From assembly GCA_024693135.1 (NCBI GenBank), contig JAILLN010000062.1, forward strand, positions 1 through 58,355: a DNA stretch of 58,355 bases. The letters are read 5' to 3'. Origin of the DNA: Lachnospiraceae bacterium. Lineage in GTDB: Bacteria; Bacillota; Clostridia; Lachnospirales; Lachnospiraceae. A program made the translations under genes and the position numbers. The notes under the pieces were generated by a model. That model had not been told where the DNA came from and searched no databases. It saw only the letters and a list, made by a program, of their open reading frames with translations. Shown in pieces: positions 34,337 to 43,800 of this stretch; position 1 is the first letter of the stretch; the number at the start of each line of letters is the position of its first letter.

Positions 34337-35545
34337 ATAATAAAAAATCTGGAAGAATATTCAGCAGAGTGTATTGGAAAAAAAGAGGAAAAACCGATAG
34401 TTGTTGTGGGGCCGGCGGGAGAACAGTGGACTTTGAGAGTATACTGTTATGGCGGGGATATCGGTGCTTTGGGCATGAATGAAGTGTCGGCTGCGTTTAA
34501 TATCGAGTTCAACGGTGAAGATCAGGCATGGTCTAAGGTGAAAAAGCGGAAGAGCAGGATTATCGGCGAGGGGTATGAAAGATATTTAAGAAAAAAGTTT
34601 GTGGATCTGCAAAAGCATATCTATGAATTGCCGCTTGAAATGAGAGAACGCTATAAGGACTGCCTGGATAAGAGCGAAGAGGAAAGAGAGGAAGAAGAGC
34701 GTTATAAAGCTGATCCGGATAAGAAATATCCCAAATACATTCCCGGTTTGGACAAAGATTTTGTCGGGTTATTAAATGAAGGGAAGGGAGAAATATTATG
34801 GAAAAATATCCTGGAGATGAATGATCAAGGCAGAAAATACCTGGATTATGCAATAGCGGCAACGTATTCCCGATTTGAAAACAGTAAGGATGCAGGGGAA
34901 AAGAAGGTACAGACTAAGCTTGTCAAAAAATACAGAGGGGCAGCGAAAGAAACGAAATATATCATTGTGGACAGGGAATTCCGGGTTGACGGACATCAGC
35001 CGGATATCATTGTATTTGATGGAAAAAGCTTTGGGCTTGTAGAAATAAAATATGCAGGAAAAAACATGAAGCGGGGGGACAGCAACAGCTTAGACAAGCA
35101 TTTTGAGAAGTTTTATCAAAGCATATATGAGGGTAACAGTTTTGGCATTGTAAAGGAATGCTACAGAAGGCTTCGTATTTTACAGGAATATGACCTTATC
35201 GATCGATCATGGGATGAGGATATCACAGAGATGCAGAAAATGATCGAAACAGCAGGAAAGCTGGAAGAGATAAAGCAAAATGAAACCGCCAGGGCTTTGC
35301 TGTGGATGGGATTTTTATTCGTGGAAGGAGACGGGAAGGATTCTGATGACAGTGAGACCGCTGTAAATAAAAAAATGAAGGAGCAGCTGGGAAAGTATTT
35401 TCCATCAGAAGAGGACCCGGATAATGCGTATTATCAAACTGCTGATGTCAGATATCAATATACAACAAATCAAGAATTGGAATTGAATATGGATAAAGAC
35501 AAGAAGTATATCAGGAAAGAGATAATGGATAGAGAATACAGATAA
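34310..35545 (+). CDS. PD-(D/E)XK nuclease-like protein, function unknown
   Basis: A 411-residue protein. The middle region resembles a restriction-endonuclease fold: Glu197 in a helix (EKKVQTKLVKKY), Asp232 in HQPDIIVFDG, and Glu245-x-Lys247 in FGLVEIKYAG. This is the E...D...ExK arrangement. The N-terminus and a highly charged stretch (about 111-141) are unassigned. AT content and AGA/ATA codon use differ from the flanking core genes, which suggests horizontal gain. Ribosome site AAAGGGG precedes ATG 34310. The nuclease reading is by pattern only; the partner gene downstream gives no function. Confidence 0.55.
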   Translation: MLSKEDIKAIIKNLEEYSAECIGKKEEKPIVVVGPAGEQWTLRVYCYGGDIGALGMNEVSAAFNIEFNGEDQAWSKVKKRKSRIIGEGYERYLRKKFVDLQKHIYELPLEMRERYKDCLDKSEEEREEEERYKADPDKKYPKYIPGLDKDFVGLLNEGKGEILWKNILEMNDQGRKYLDYAIAATYSRFENSKDAGEKKVQTKLVKKYRGAAKETKYIIVDREFRVDGHQPDIIVFDGKSFGLVEIKYAGKNMKRGDSNSLDKHFEKFYQSIYEGNSFGIVKECYRRLRILQEYDLIDRSWDEDITEMQKMIETAGKLEEIKQNETARALLWMGFLFVEGDGKDSDDSETAVNKKMKEQLGKYFPSEEDPDNAYYQTADVRYQYTTNQELELNMDKDKKYIRKEIMDREYR

Positions 35546-35582
35546 AACACTAATGGGCTGCAGGAGGAACTTGGAATTATCA

Positions 35583-35678
35583 TGAATGGAAATATTCCCA
35601 TTACACAGGCGTGCGGCAACATGATGACGCACGCCTGTATTGTCATGATGATGCCGTTATTACCGGAAAATGCTTGAT
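35583..35678 (+). CDS. Possible 31-residue peptide between the island genes
   Basis: ATG 35583 to TGA 35676-35678, rich in Met and Cys (TQACGNMMTHACIVMMMPL). GGAGG lies 15 or more bases upstream, too far for a good start. The frame spans the strong inverted repeat at 35605-35638. It could be a remnant or chance. Confidence 0.2.
35605..35638. other. Perfect 11-bp inverted repeat
   Basis: ACAGGCGTGCG (35605-35615) and CGCACGCCTGT (35628-35638) around a 12-base spacer. The hairpin is GC-rich in AT-rich surroundings, and no T-run follows on either strand. It lies between the two island genes and about 60 bases before the second one. It could be a protein-binding palindrome or an mRNA structure. 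Confidence 0.55.
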
Positions 35679-35698
35679 TGGATGAAAGGCGGGCAACC

Positions 35699-36811
35699 AT
35701 GAGGGATCTTGAGAAGATAAAAATAAAGATGGACTGTGGCTTTAAGCTGGAATATGCGCCATATTTCAAATTGGAGGGCAGGGGCAGTTTTTCCAGTGAA
35801 AGATCAATGGACCGGGAACGCTTTGATCCGGAGTTCGGTCTTTATGTCATAATGACCTGCACATTCCATCTTCTGGTTCAGGGTGAAGATGGTGAGATCC
35901 TTGAGAATGAATTTGCAATTCCCGTAAACACTGTGTCTACGCCCGAGGAGATGATGGATAAGGCGGCTTATCTTTCGCTGAAGCGTTTTCTGGGATTCGT
36001 TTATTCGGATTGGGAAGGTGATCTCGAGAAATATGATCAGTTCTTCATGAATACGGTGGCGCTTACGAATTATCATACCTTCAGAAGGATAAAGCTTTCC
36101 GGTTGGCTTGATCATCATACAGATCGTGAATGTGAGATACGGGTGTGGGGGGATGACGGACGAGAGTATATGATCAAAGATGGTGAGCTTCTTGATTTCT
36201 CGGGAAGAAAGCTGTGCGAGGTCGATGTCACCCGCTTAAGCCGGGGAAAAAAGAAAAAGGATGATGAGCTGTATTATGATGAATATCACCGTGTACATGC
36301 CGGAGTCGTTAATATCAGGGATTATCTTGAAGCGATCGGAAGCATTCCGGATTTTTTTGAAAGGCATAATACCGAAGACTGGCAGTTTAAGGAAGCAGTA
36401 AAACGGCTTCGATTCCTCGGGGTTTCGGAAAAGGAAATAGAGGATTTTGAAAACAGCGGGATCATTCCGAGGGTAACCCAAAACCGTGACGAAAGCATAA
36501 GCCGGAATGATTATGAAGAATATGAGAGAAAATGGTTTGCGAGAGATTGGCGCATGGAGCTGACAGGCGTACTGAAAGCTTTAAGGGGAGGCATCCCGTA
36601 TCTCCACTTTAAGAGCACGGGGGCAATACCCATGGATGCATACCTATATGTGGAATATATGGAAGAAGAGCATGCGCTGTACAGTAATGAGCTTAAGGAA
36701 GGGGAGAAAACCCTTGTTTTATCGGCCATAGTTTTTTCGGGTTATGATGATTATGAGTTTGGCTCAATAGAGGTGGAGCTGACCGGGGACGGCCCGGTAA
36801 GGATAGGGTAG
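35699..36811 (+). CDS. Unknown protein of the accessory island
   Basis: A 370-residue soluble acidic protein with no signal peptide or membrane helix. I do not recognise a family. The N-terminal third is beta-rich (FKLEYAPYFKLEGRGSF, then FGLYVIMTCTFHLLVQGEDG) and the central part has helical, charged segments (FERHNTEDWQFKEAVKRL). ATG 35699 follows AAAGGCGGG. Composition is AT-richer than the neighbouring valS. It follows the nuclease-like gene in the same direction after 150 bases, so the two may be one transcript. A hairpin terminator follows. Confidence 0.6.
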   Translation: MRDLEKIKIKMDCGFKLEYAPYFKLEGRGSFSSERSMDRERFDPEFGLYVIMTCTFHLLVQGEDGEILENEFAIPVNTVSTPEEMMDKAAYLSLKRFLGFVYSDWEGDLEKYDQFFMNTVALTNYHTFRRIKLSGWLDHHTDRECEIRVWGDDGREYMIKDGELLDFSGRKLCEVDVTRLSRGKKKKDDELYYDEYHRVHAGVVNIRDYLEAIGSIPDFFERHNTEDWQFKEAVKRLRFLGVSEKEIEDFENSGIIPRVTQNRDESISRNDYEEYERKWFARDWRMELTGVLKALRGGIPYLHFKSTGAIPMDAYLYVEYMEEEHALYSNELKEGEKTLVLSAIVFSGYDDYEFGSIEVELTGDGPVRIG

Positions 36812-36833
36812 GACGGTCAAACAACCGTCCTTT
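36811..36833 (+). terminator. Terminator after the accessory island
   Basis: GGACGGT/ACCGTCC (36811-36817 and 36824-36830) with a six-base loop, but only three T residues follow. It separates the island from the valS promoter. Confidence 0.5.
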
Positions 36834-36841
36834 GCGGTGTG

Positions 36842-36870
36842 TTGACAAATTCCCTTGTGAAAACTATGAT
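36842..36870 (+). promoter_or_regulatory. valS promoter
   Basis: TTGACA at 36842-36847, a 17-base spacer and TATGAT at 36865-36870. The leader of about 120 bases is too short for a T-box, and none of its conserved sequence is seen. Confidence 0.75.
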
Positions 36871-36997
36871 TATGGTGAGTTATTGCGGTAATCATTCTGA
36901 AAGGTTTGATTTCTTTGCATGACGGCCTTTATTCAGACGGACCGCCGCCGCATTGACTCGTCAGAAGAAAAAAGTGAACGATACGGAAAGAGGGATT

Positions 36998-39661
36998 ATG
37001 GGCGCAGAAATGGAAAAAACGTATGACCCGAAGGGACTGGAAGACCGGCTCTATGAAACCTGGGTCAGCAGGAATTATTTTCATGCCGAGGCAGATCAAA
37101 GCAGGAAGCCGTTTACGATTGTGATCCCGCCTCCCAATATCACGGGAAAGCTTCATATGGGACATGCCCTGGATGAGACTCTGCAGGATATCCTGATCCG
37201 TTTCAAGAGAATGCAGGGATATAATGCCCTCTGGCAGCCGGGCACAGACCATGCAAGCATCGCCACGGAGGTCCGGATCACGGACGAGCTGAAAAAGGAA
37301 GGCATCAGCAAGCAGGAGCTGGGACGGGAAAAATTCCTTGAAAGAGCCTGGGCGTGGAAGAAGGAATACGGCGGAACCATCGTGGGCCAGCTGAAAAAGC
37401 TGGGCTCTTCCTGTGACTGGGAGAGGGAACGCTTTACCATGGATGAGGGCTGCAACAAAGCCGTCAATGAGGTATTCTGCAGGCTGCATGAGAAGGGATG
37501 GATCTATAAGGGACATAAGATCGTAAACTGGTGTCCGGTATGCAAGACCACAATCAGTGATGCAGAGGTTGATTACGTGGATCAGGCCAGCCATCTGTGG
37601 CATATCAAATATCCCGTGGTGGGAGAGGACCGGTATCTGACCTTTGCCACGACCCGTCCGGAGACCATGCTGGGAGATACTGCGGTAGCCGTCAATCCGG
37701 AGGATGACCGGTACCGGGACCTGGTGGGCAAGACGGTCATGCTTCCCATCATGGACCGCCCCATGCCGGTAGTCGCGGACAGCTATGTGGATATGGAATT
37801 TGGTACCGGGGTGGTGAAGATCACTCCCGGACATGATCCGAATGACTTTGAAGTGGGACAGCGCCATGGCCTTCAGATCATCAATATCATGAATGATGAT
37901 GGGACGATCAATGAAAATGGCGGGAAATACGCCGGGATGGACCGGTATGAGGCCAGGAAGGCCATTGTGAAGGAACTGGATGAGATGGGCCTTTTGGTCA
38001 AGATCGAGGATTATGCCCATAATGTCGGCACGCATGACCGGTGCGGCACGACAGTGGAGCCTCTGGTCAAGCAGCAGTGGTTCGTGAAGATGGACGAGAT
38101 GATCAAGCCTGCCGTGGAGTGCATCAAGAACGGAGACATCCGCCTCGTACCCAAAAACATGGAAAAGACCTATTTCAACTGGACGGACAACATCAGGGAC
38201 TGGTGCATCTCCAGGCAGCTGTGGTGGGGGCACAGGATTCCGGCTTATACCTGCGATCATTGCGGAGAGCTGGTAGTTGCCAGGGAAGCCCCGAAGACCT
38301 GTCCGAAATGCGGCCATGACCATCTGACACAGGATCCGGATACACTGGATACCTGGTTTTCTTCGGCGCTTTGGCCTTTTTCGACCCTGGGCTGGCCGGA
38401 TAAAACGCCGGAGCTTGATTATTTCTACCCTACAGACGTTTTGGTGACAGGCTATGACATCATCTTCTTCTGGGTCATCCGGATGATTTTTTCCGGATAT
38501 GAGCAGATGGGGCAGAGGCCCTTCCATACGGTGCTCTTCCATGGGCTCGTAAGGGATGCAGAGGGCCGGAAGATGAGCAAGTCCCTGGGGAACGGCATAG
38601 ACCCGCTGGAGATCATCGACCGGTATGGGGCAGATGCCCTCCGCTTTACGCTGATCACGGGCAATGCCCCGGGAAATGATATGCGCTTTTCCACGGAGCG
38701 GGTGGAAGCATCCCGGAATTTTGCGAATAAGATCTGGAACGCATCCCGCTTTATCCTGATGAATATCAAGGGAAAGGAGATCAGGGAGGCTTCTTTGGAG
38801 GAGCTTGGCACCGCAGACCGGTGGATCTTAAGCCGGATGAATGATACGGTCCGCGAAGTCACGGAAAACATGGAGAAATATGAGCTTGGGATCGCGGCCG
38901 CAAAGATCTATGATTTCATCTGGGATGATCTCTGCGATTGGTATATCGAGATGTCAAAGCCCATGCTTTATAATACAGAGGACACGCAGGCACAGAATGC
39001 GGTGCTTTATACCCTCCGCAGGGTGCTGCTTTCCTCCCTTAAGCTTCTGCATCCCTACATGCCTTTCGTAACGGAAGCGATCTATCTGAATCTGAAGGAG
39101 GCAGCGGGAGAAGAGGGCTGGAGCGAATCCATCATGATATCGGAATGGCCCCTGCCGGATGAGCGGGATTCCCATAAGAAGGAAGAAAAGAGCGTGGAGC
39201 TGTTAAAGGAGGCGGTCCGGGGCGTCCGGAATGTCCGTTCCTCCATGAATGTCGCGCCCTCCAGGAAGGCAGATGTCACGGTGGTATCCGCCGATCCGGA
39301 GGTGCTTGAAGCCTACCGGGACGGGGAGCTTTATTTCCGCACCCTGATCAATGCTCCCACCGTGACATTCCAAAGCGATAAGGCGGGGATACCGGAGGAT
39401 GCCGTATCGGTGGTGACAGCGGGAGCTACGATATACATTCCTTTAGCAGAGCTGGTGGATATTTCGGAAGAGATTGCCCGTCTGGAGAAGGAGGAAAAGA
39501 GGCTTGAAGGGGAGCTGAAGCGCTCCAATGCCATGCTTTCGAATGAAAGATTTTTAAGCAAGGCTCCGGCTTCAAAGATACAGGAAGAAAAAGAGAAGCT
39601 TGCGGATTACGAGCAGATGATGGCAGAGGTCAGGGAACGGCTTCGGGCATTGAAGAAATGA
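36998..39661 (+). CDS. valS: Valyl-tRNA synthetase
   Basis: Class I synthetase of 887 residues. The HIGH-type motif is in PPPNITGKLHMGHALDET near 40-57, the CP1 editing domain has TTRPETMLGDTAVAV near 216, KMSKSLGNGIDP lies near 520, and a C-terminal coiled-coil tRNA arm (LVDISEEIARLEKEEKRLEGEL) spans the last 70 residues. ATG 36998 is chosen because AAAGAGGG precedes it; an in-frame TTG at 36953 would add 15 unconserved residues. Confidence 0.97.
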   Translation: MGAEMEKTYDPKGLEDRLYETWVSRNYFHAEADQSRKPFTIVIPPPNITGKLHMGHALDETLQDILIRFKRMQGYNALWQPGTDHASIATEVRITDELKKEGISKQELGREKFLERAWAWKKEYGGTIVGQLKKLGSSCDWERERFTMDEGCNKAVNEVFCRLHEKGWIYKGHKIVNWCPVCKTTISDAEVDYVDQASHLWHIKYPVVGEDRYLTFATTRPETMLGDTAVAVNPEDDRYRDLVGKTVMLPIMDRPMPVVADSYVDMEFGTGVVKITPGHDPNDFEVGQRHGLQIINIMNDDGTINENGGKYAGMDRYEARKAIVKELDEMGLLVKIEDYAHNVGTHDRCGTTVEPLVKQQWFVKMDEMIKPAVECIKNGDIRLVPKNMEKTYFNWTDNIRDWCISRQLWWGHRIPAYTCDHCGELVVAREAPKTCPKCGHDHLTQDPDTLDTWFSSALWPFSTLGWPDKTPELDYFYPTDVLVTGYDIIFFWVIRMIFSGYEQMGQRPFHTVLFHGLVRDAEGRKMSKSLGNGIDPLEIIDRYGADALRFTLITGNAPGNDMRFSTERVEASRNFANKIWNASRFILMNIKGKEIREASLEELGTADRWILSRMNDTVREVTENMEKYELGIAAAKIYDFIWDDLCDWYIEMSKPMLYNTEDTQAQNAVLYTLRRVLLSSLKLLHPYMPFVTEAIYLNLKEAAGEEGWSESIMISEWPLPDERDSHKKEEKSVELLKEAVRGVRNVRSSMNVAPSRKADVTVVSADPEVLEAYRDGELYFRTLINAPTVTFQSDKAGIPEDAVSVVTAGATIYIPLAELVDISEEIARLEKEEKRLEGELKRSNAMLSNERFLSKAPASKIQEEKEKLADYEQMMAEVRERLRALKK

Positions 39662-39683
39662 TCCGGAACAAGAAAGGAACTAG

Positions 39684-41087
39684 GTGATCGTGCGGGATTT
39701 TGTGCTTCAAAACAAAGTCGTGATCAAAAACCAGGATATGGAAGCCTGGCTTACTCTGTTTCCGCCTCCTGAAGGGGAGGAATATACCTATGGTGACATC
39801 GAGAGCCTGCTTAAGCACTACGGACTGACCGGAGATGGGGTCAATATTTCAAAAGTCCACGCCATGATCAAGAAAAAGATCTATAACCGCAGCGTCCTGG
39901 TCGCCCAGGGGATCCCCCAGGTAGACGGGACAGACGGCTGCTATGAGTATTCCTTTGAGACGGAGCACTCGACAAAGCCGAAGATCCGGGAAGACGGATC
40001 CGTAGATTATTCCAGCGTAAATATGATCTCCTGTGTACAGGCCGGGGATATCATTGCCGTGTACCATCCCGCGATCCCCGGGAAGGCAGGGCAGAACGTA
40101 AAGGGCAAACCCCTCATGCCGAGGCCCGCAAGGGAGTTGAGGCCGTATAATTGCATGAAGGTCAGCTATGATGAGAGGACCATGACCTACCGTGCCCTGA
40201 GAGAGGGGCGGGTGGAGCTCAGCAAGGCGGCCATCAAGATCATCGAGGTCCATGAGCTGACGAAGGATATCGACAATACCTTTGGCGATATAACGTTTAA
40301 CGGGGATATCATCATCCATGGAGACGTCAAGCCGGGAGTGACCATCACGGCGACCCGGACAGTGACTGTGGACGGGGTGCTGGAAGGCTCCTGTGTCGTG
40401 GCCGGGAGTGATGTCCTGATCAAAGGGGGAGTCGTGGGTGATGATACCAGCAGGATCAGTGCCGGCGGAAATGTGACGGCGGATTATGTGCAATATTCTA
40501 CCATTGAAGCAAATGGGGATGTCACTGCCAATACCTTTATGGGATCCAAGATCATGGCAAAAGGGATGATCAGGGCCGGGGGCAGGATCGGTGCGATCAT
40601 AGGAGGAAATGCCTATGGGATGTGCGGGATTGAAACGGTCTTTGCCGGAAATGACGCAAATGTCCGTACCGTTTTGCGATGCGGAATCAAGGAAAACATG
40701 GTCCAGGAAAAGCTGAAGCTGGAAAGACAGCTGAAGGAAAGCGAAGAGCGTACCCGGGCCAGGCTGGACGAGGAGGCAGAGCTGGACCGCCGTATCCGGC
40801 TGGGCACAGCCAGCGACCTGGAAAAAAAGAGAAAACAGGAACTGACAAAGGAAAAGATCGAAAATTCAACTTATGTAAAGGAAACCGAACGAAAGATCCG
40901 GGAGCTGGCCGATCTTTTTGAACGGGCGGCCAATCCCAAAATCGTGGCGAATGATGAGGTTTTCGAAAACACGGTCATCATGATCGACGAACAGCAGTTT
41001 GTCGTGGATGCTCCCAGACGGCAGGTGGAATTCCTAAAGGATGACAATGGCTTGCTCCGCTCGAGACGGATAGTAGTCTGGGAATAA
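39684..41087 (+). CDS. DUF342 (FapA-like) protein
   Basis: A 467-residue cytoplasmic protein. An N-terminal region (1-160) leads into the DUF342/FapA beta-helix (about 170-320, repeated short Gly-rich strands such as GDITFNGDIIIHGDVKPG and IEANGDVTANTF). A long coiled coil (about 335-420) and a short C-terminal domain follow. DUF342 proteins in Clostridia and motile bacteria have poorly defined roles in polymer or cell-surface regulation. It starts at GTG 39684 after AAAGGAAC and follows valS by 22 bases. Confidence 0.85.
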   Translation: MIVRDFVLQNKVVIKNQDMEAWLTLFPPPEGEEYTYGDIESLLKHYGLTGDGVNISKVHAMIKKKIYNRSVLVAQGIPQVDGTDGCYEYSFETEHSTKPKIREDGSVDYSSVNMISCVQAGDIIAVYHPAIPGKAGQNVKGKPLMPRPARELRPYNCMKVSYDERTMTYRALREGRVELSKAAIKIIEVHELTKDIDNTFGDITFNGDIIIHGDVKPGVTITATRTVTVDGVLEGSCVVAGSDVLIKGGVVGDDTSRISAGGNVTADYVQYSTIEANGDVTANTFMGSKIMAKGMIRAGGRIGAIIGGNAYGMCGIETVFAGNDANVRTVLRCGIKENMVQEKLKLERQLKESEERTRARLDEEAELDRRIRLGTASDLEKKRKQELTKEKIENSTYVKETERKIRELADLFERAANPKIVANDEVFENTVIMIDEQQFVVDAPRRQVEFLKDDNGLLRSRRIVVWE

Positions 41088-41110
41088 GGCATAGAAACGG
41101 GCATAGCAAT

Positions 41111-41157
41111 GGTTGACATAAAAATTATGCCAAAATGATATGTGGTTTACATAACGA
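41111..41157 (+). repeat. GGTTNACATAA pair before the 52-aa gene
   Basis: GGTTGACATAAAAA at 41111 and GGTTTACATAACGA at 41144, same direction, exactly 33 bases apart. The second copy ends about 27 bases before ATG 41184. Confidence 0.7.
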
Positions 41158-41183
41158 ATAATGTGTAAGGATTGTCTGATAAA

Positions 41184-41342
41184 ATGATTGAATTTGAAGA
41201 AGAATTAAAGAAATTTCATCCGCTGTTGGAGGTGGAGGAAGCAGAACGATATATTCATAATACGGACGTGACGGATCTCGTGGATCTGATGATATCGCTG
41301 GCAGATCGGTATGAGATGAGAGAAGAACTGATGGGGGAGTAG
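41184..41342 (+). CDS. Small acidic protein, 52 residues
   Basis: ATG 41184 to TAG 41340-41342. The protein is acidic and helical (MIEFEEELKKFHPLLEVEEA, then VTDLVDLMISLADRYEMREEL) with amphipathic periodicity. The ribosome site is weak (TAAGGATTG about 15 bases upstream). It ends 10 bases before the TPR gene, whose ribosome site lies in its last codons. Position and composition support a real gene; the family is unknown. Confidence 0.6.
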   Translation: MIEFEEELKKFHPLLEVEEAERYIHNTDVTDLVDLMISLADRYEMREELMGE

Positions 41343-41352
41343 GAATCGCGCG

Positions 41353-42975
41353 ATGAGATGCTACAGATGCGGAGCGGTTCTCACCGAAAATGAGTTCTGC
41401 ACAAACTGCGGGGCGGATGTCCGGATATACAGGCGGATCATACGGTTGTCTAATATGTATTATAATGACGGCCTCCAGAAGGCACAGGTCCGGGATCTTT
41501 CCGGTGCGGTGGAGTCATTGCTTCAGAGCTTGAAATGCAACCGGAATAATGTGGACGCCAGAAATCTGCTGGGACTGGTCTATTTTGAGATGGGGGAGGC
41601 GGTGGCCGCTCTCTCCGAATGGATTGTAAGCAAGAACCTTAAGCCGGAAAAAAATATTGCCGATGACTTTATCGAAGAGGTCGAGAGCAATCCGACCAGG
41701 CTGTCTGCGATTAATCAGTCCTTAAAAAAATACAATCAGGCATTGTCCTATTGTGAGCAGAAAAGCTATGACCTGGCGATCATCCAGCTGAAAAAGGTGG
41801 TCCAGTCCAATCCAAACCTGATCGTGGCTTATCAGCTTCTAGGTCTTTTATATCTGGAGTCGAAGGATTATGAAAAGGCCGCAAGGATCCTCGAGAGGGG
41901 TATCCGGATCGATAAGAATAATACCACGATGCTGAATTACCTGAAGGAGGCAGAAGACCAGCTGGGAGAGAGGGACGGCCTTCAGGTGTCCTCCCTCCAG
42001 AAAAAGGCGCCGACGACCCATGCGGCAAGTGATTCCATCGTTTACCAGAGCGGGAATGAGACCATCATCCAGCCGATCAATATGCCGGAGAAGGTCAGCA
42101 TGTCGGCTGTGGTCAATATCCTGATCGGGCTCGGGATCGGCCTGGCGGTCATGTGGTTTCTGGTGCTTCCGGCCAGGATCCGCTCTGCCCAGACCAATGC
42201 AAATGATGAGCTGATGGAGGTCAGCAACGAGCTGACAGCCAGGTCGGCGGATATTGATGCGCTGAATAAACAGATCGCCTCCCTGCAGCAGGAAAATGAA
42301 GCCGCAAGCCAGGCCATCGAAAGCCTGACCAGTGGGAGCGGGATTGTGGAAAAATACGATTACCTGGCAGAAGCGGCATTGAATTTCATCCGTTCTCCTA
42401 ATGATGTGACCACCACGGCCGAGATGCTGGCCAGGGTCATGGGGGATTCCTTCAGTGTAAGCCAGGGATCCTCGGCAGAAGAGAATTATTCGGCTGCATT
42501 TCGGTCGTTATATGACTATTTGAATACACAGGTTACGGACGAGGCAGCAAAACGCCTGTTAGATAGCGGGATCGCCGCTTATAATAACGGGGATTTCAAT
42601 CAGGCGGCTGCGGATCTGGAGAATGCATATCAGCTGGATGAGACGAATGACCAGGCGTTATTTTACCTGGCCTCAAGCTATCGCAGCGCGGGCGATTCTG
42701 ACCGGGCGACAGAGCTGTTCAGCCTGCTGATCAATACCTTCCCGGATTCGGAATATGTACAGCAGGCACGGACCTATCTTCAGAATGGGGCAGAAAGCGA
42801 CAGGACCGATGCGGGTGCTCAGGCGGCGCCGCCTCAGGAAGTACAGGATCCGCAGGCCGCGGCACTTGCTGCTTTTGCTGCGGCCCAGGCCCAGGCGGCA
42901 GAAGAAGCCCAGCGGGCAATGCAGGGCCTGCCGGCGGATTCCGATGTTTCAGCGGGAGCCGCCATCGATCAATAA
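41353..42975 (+). CDS. Zinc-ribbon/TPR membrane protein
   Basis: 540 residues. An N-terminal zinc ribbon (CYRCG at 3-7 and CTNCG at 17-21) precedes TPR-type helical repeats (about 30-215). A single membrane helix near 250-272 (VVNILIGLGIGLAVMWFLVLP) is followed by a coiled coil and a second TPR block (about 395-475). The tail is Ala/Gln-rich (AAFAAAQAQAAEEAQ). The layout puts one TPR block on each side of the membrane. It probably scaffolds other proteins; partners are unknown. ATG 41353 follows GGGGGAG. Confidence 0.82.
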   Translation: MRCYRCGAVLTENEFCTNCGADVRIYRRIIRLSNMYYNDGLQKAQVRDLSGAVESLLQSLKCNRNNVDARNLLGLVYFEMGEAVAALSEWIVSKNLKPEKNIADDFIEEVESNPTRLSAINQSLKKYNQALSYCEQKSYDLAIIQLKKVVQSNPNLIVAYQLLGLLYLESKDYEKAARILERGIRIDKNNTTMLNYLKEAEDQLGERDGLQVSSLQKKAPTTHAASDSIVYQSGNETIIQPINMPEKVSMSAVVNILIGLGIGLAVMWFLVLPARIRSAQTNANDELMEVSNELTARSADIDALNKQIASLQQENEAASQAIESLTSGSGIVEKYDYLAEAALNFIRSPNDVTTTAEMLARVMGDSFSVSQGSSAEENYSAAFRSLYDYLNTQVTDEAAKRLLDSGIAAYNNGDFNQAAADLENAYQLDETNDQALFYLASSYRSAGDSDRATELFSLLINTFPDSEYVQQARTYLQNGAESDRTDAGAQAAPPQEVQDPQAAALAAFAAAQAQAAEEAQRAMQGLPADSDVSAGAAIDQ

Positions 42976-43017
42976 TGGTTGTTATAAGCATAAGGCATAA
43001 AAAAGGGGGAGATACCG

Positions 43018-43749
43018 ATGGAATCAATGGATGATTACAGCAAGGAACTGGATGCTTCATTCGACCGCCTGAAGGATGGCGATGTGATGAGCGGAAAGGT
43101 GGAAAGCGAAGAGGAGGCAGTGGATGCCGCGGCATGGGAGCATGTGAAGCAGCTGAAGGATGCAAAGGAGGACTTTGAGGTAAAGGTCGGCGGGATGGTG
43201 AATGGAGGGCTCATTGCTTACATTGATGATCTCCGCGGCTTTATCCCGGCTTCCCAGATATCCACTTCTTTCGTGGAAAACCTGGATGAATATCTGGGCA
43301 AGAACCTTACGGTGCGTGTGATCACGGTCGATCCGAACCGCAAAAAGCTGGTGCTTTCGGCAAAGGTCATCCTGAAGGAAAAGGAAGACAAGGAAAGGGA
43401 AGCAAAGCGCAATGCATATCAGGTCGGCGATATCGTTAAGGGTAAGGTAGAGACGCTGAAGCCTTATGGTGCATTCATCGATCTGGGTGACGGAGTGTCC
43501 GGCATGGTGCATGTATCCCAGATCTCCAACACAAGGATCAAGCATCCCGGTGCGGTCTTAAAGGAAGGCGATGAGGTCACGGCCAAGATCGTGGAAAAGA
43601 AGGACGGGAAGATCGGCCTGTCCATCAAAGCCCTGACCGAGCCCGGCGAGGCAGAGGCAGAGGAAAGGGAGCATATTGAGCTGCCTAAGAGCGAGGCCCT
43701 TACCACCAATATGGGGTCGCTGCTTGCCGACCTCAAACTGGATCTATAA
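43018..43749 (+). CDS. Two-domain S1 RNA-binding protein
   Basis: A 243-residue protein with two S1 (OB-fold) domains, about residues 55-125 (FEVKVGGMVNGGLIAYIDDL) and 137-205 (GDIVKGKVETLKPYGAFIDL, then VSGMVHVSQIS). It is shorter than ribosomal protein S1 and resembles the S1-like proteins of Firmicutes that associate with ribosomes. ATG 43018 follows GGGGGAG. The domain call is firm; the RNA target is unknown. Confidence 0.88.
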   Translation: MESMDDYSKELDASFDRLKDGDVMSGKVESEEEAVDAAAWEHVKQLKDAKEDFEVKVGGMVNGGLIAYIDDLRGFIPASQISTSFVENLDEYLGKNLTVRVITVDPNRKKLVLSAKVILKEKEDKEREAKRNAYQVGDIVKGKVETLKPYGAFIDLGDGVSGMVHVSQISNTRIKHPGAVLKEGDEVTAKIVEKKDGKIGLSIKALTEPGEAEAEEREHIELPKSEALTTNMGSLLADLKLDL

Positions 43750-43800
43750 GCCCTTGGGAAGCCGGAAAGGCCGCCCGCCAGTGATGAACGGGAGGAAGAC

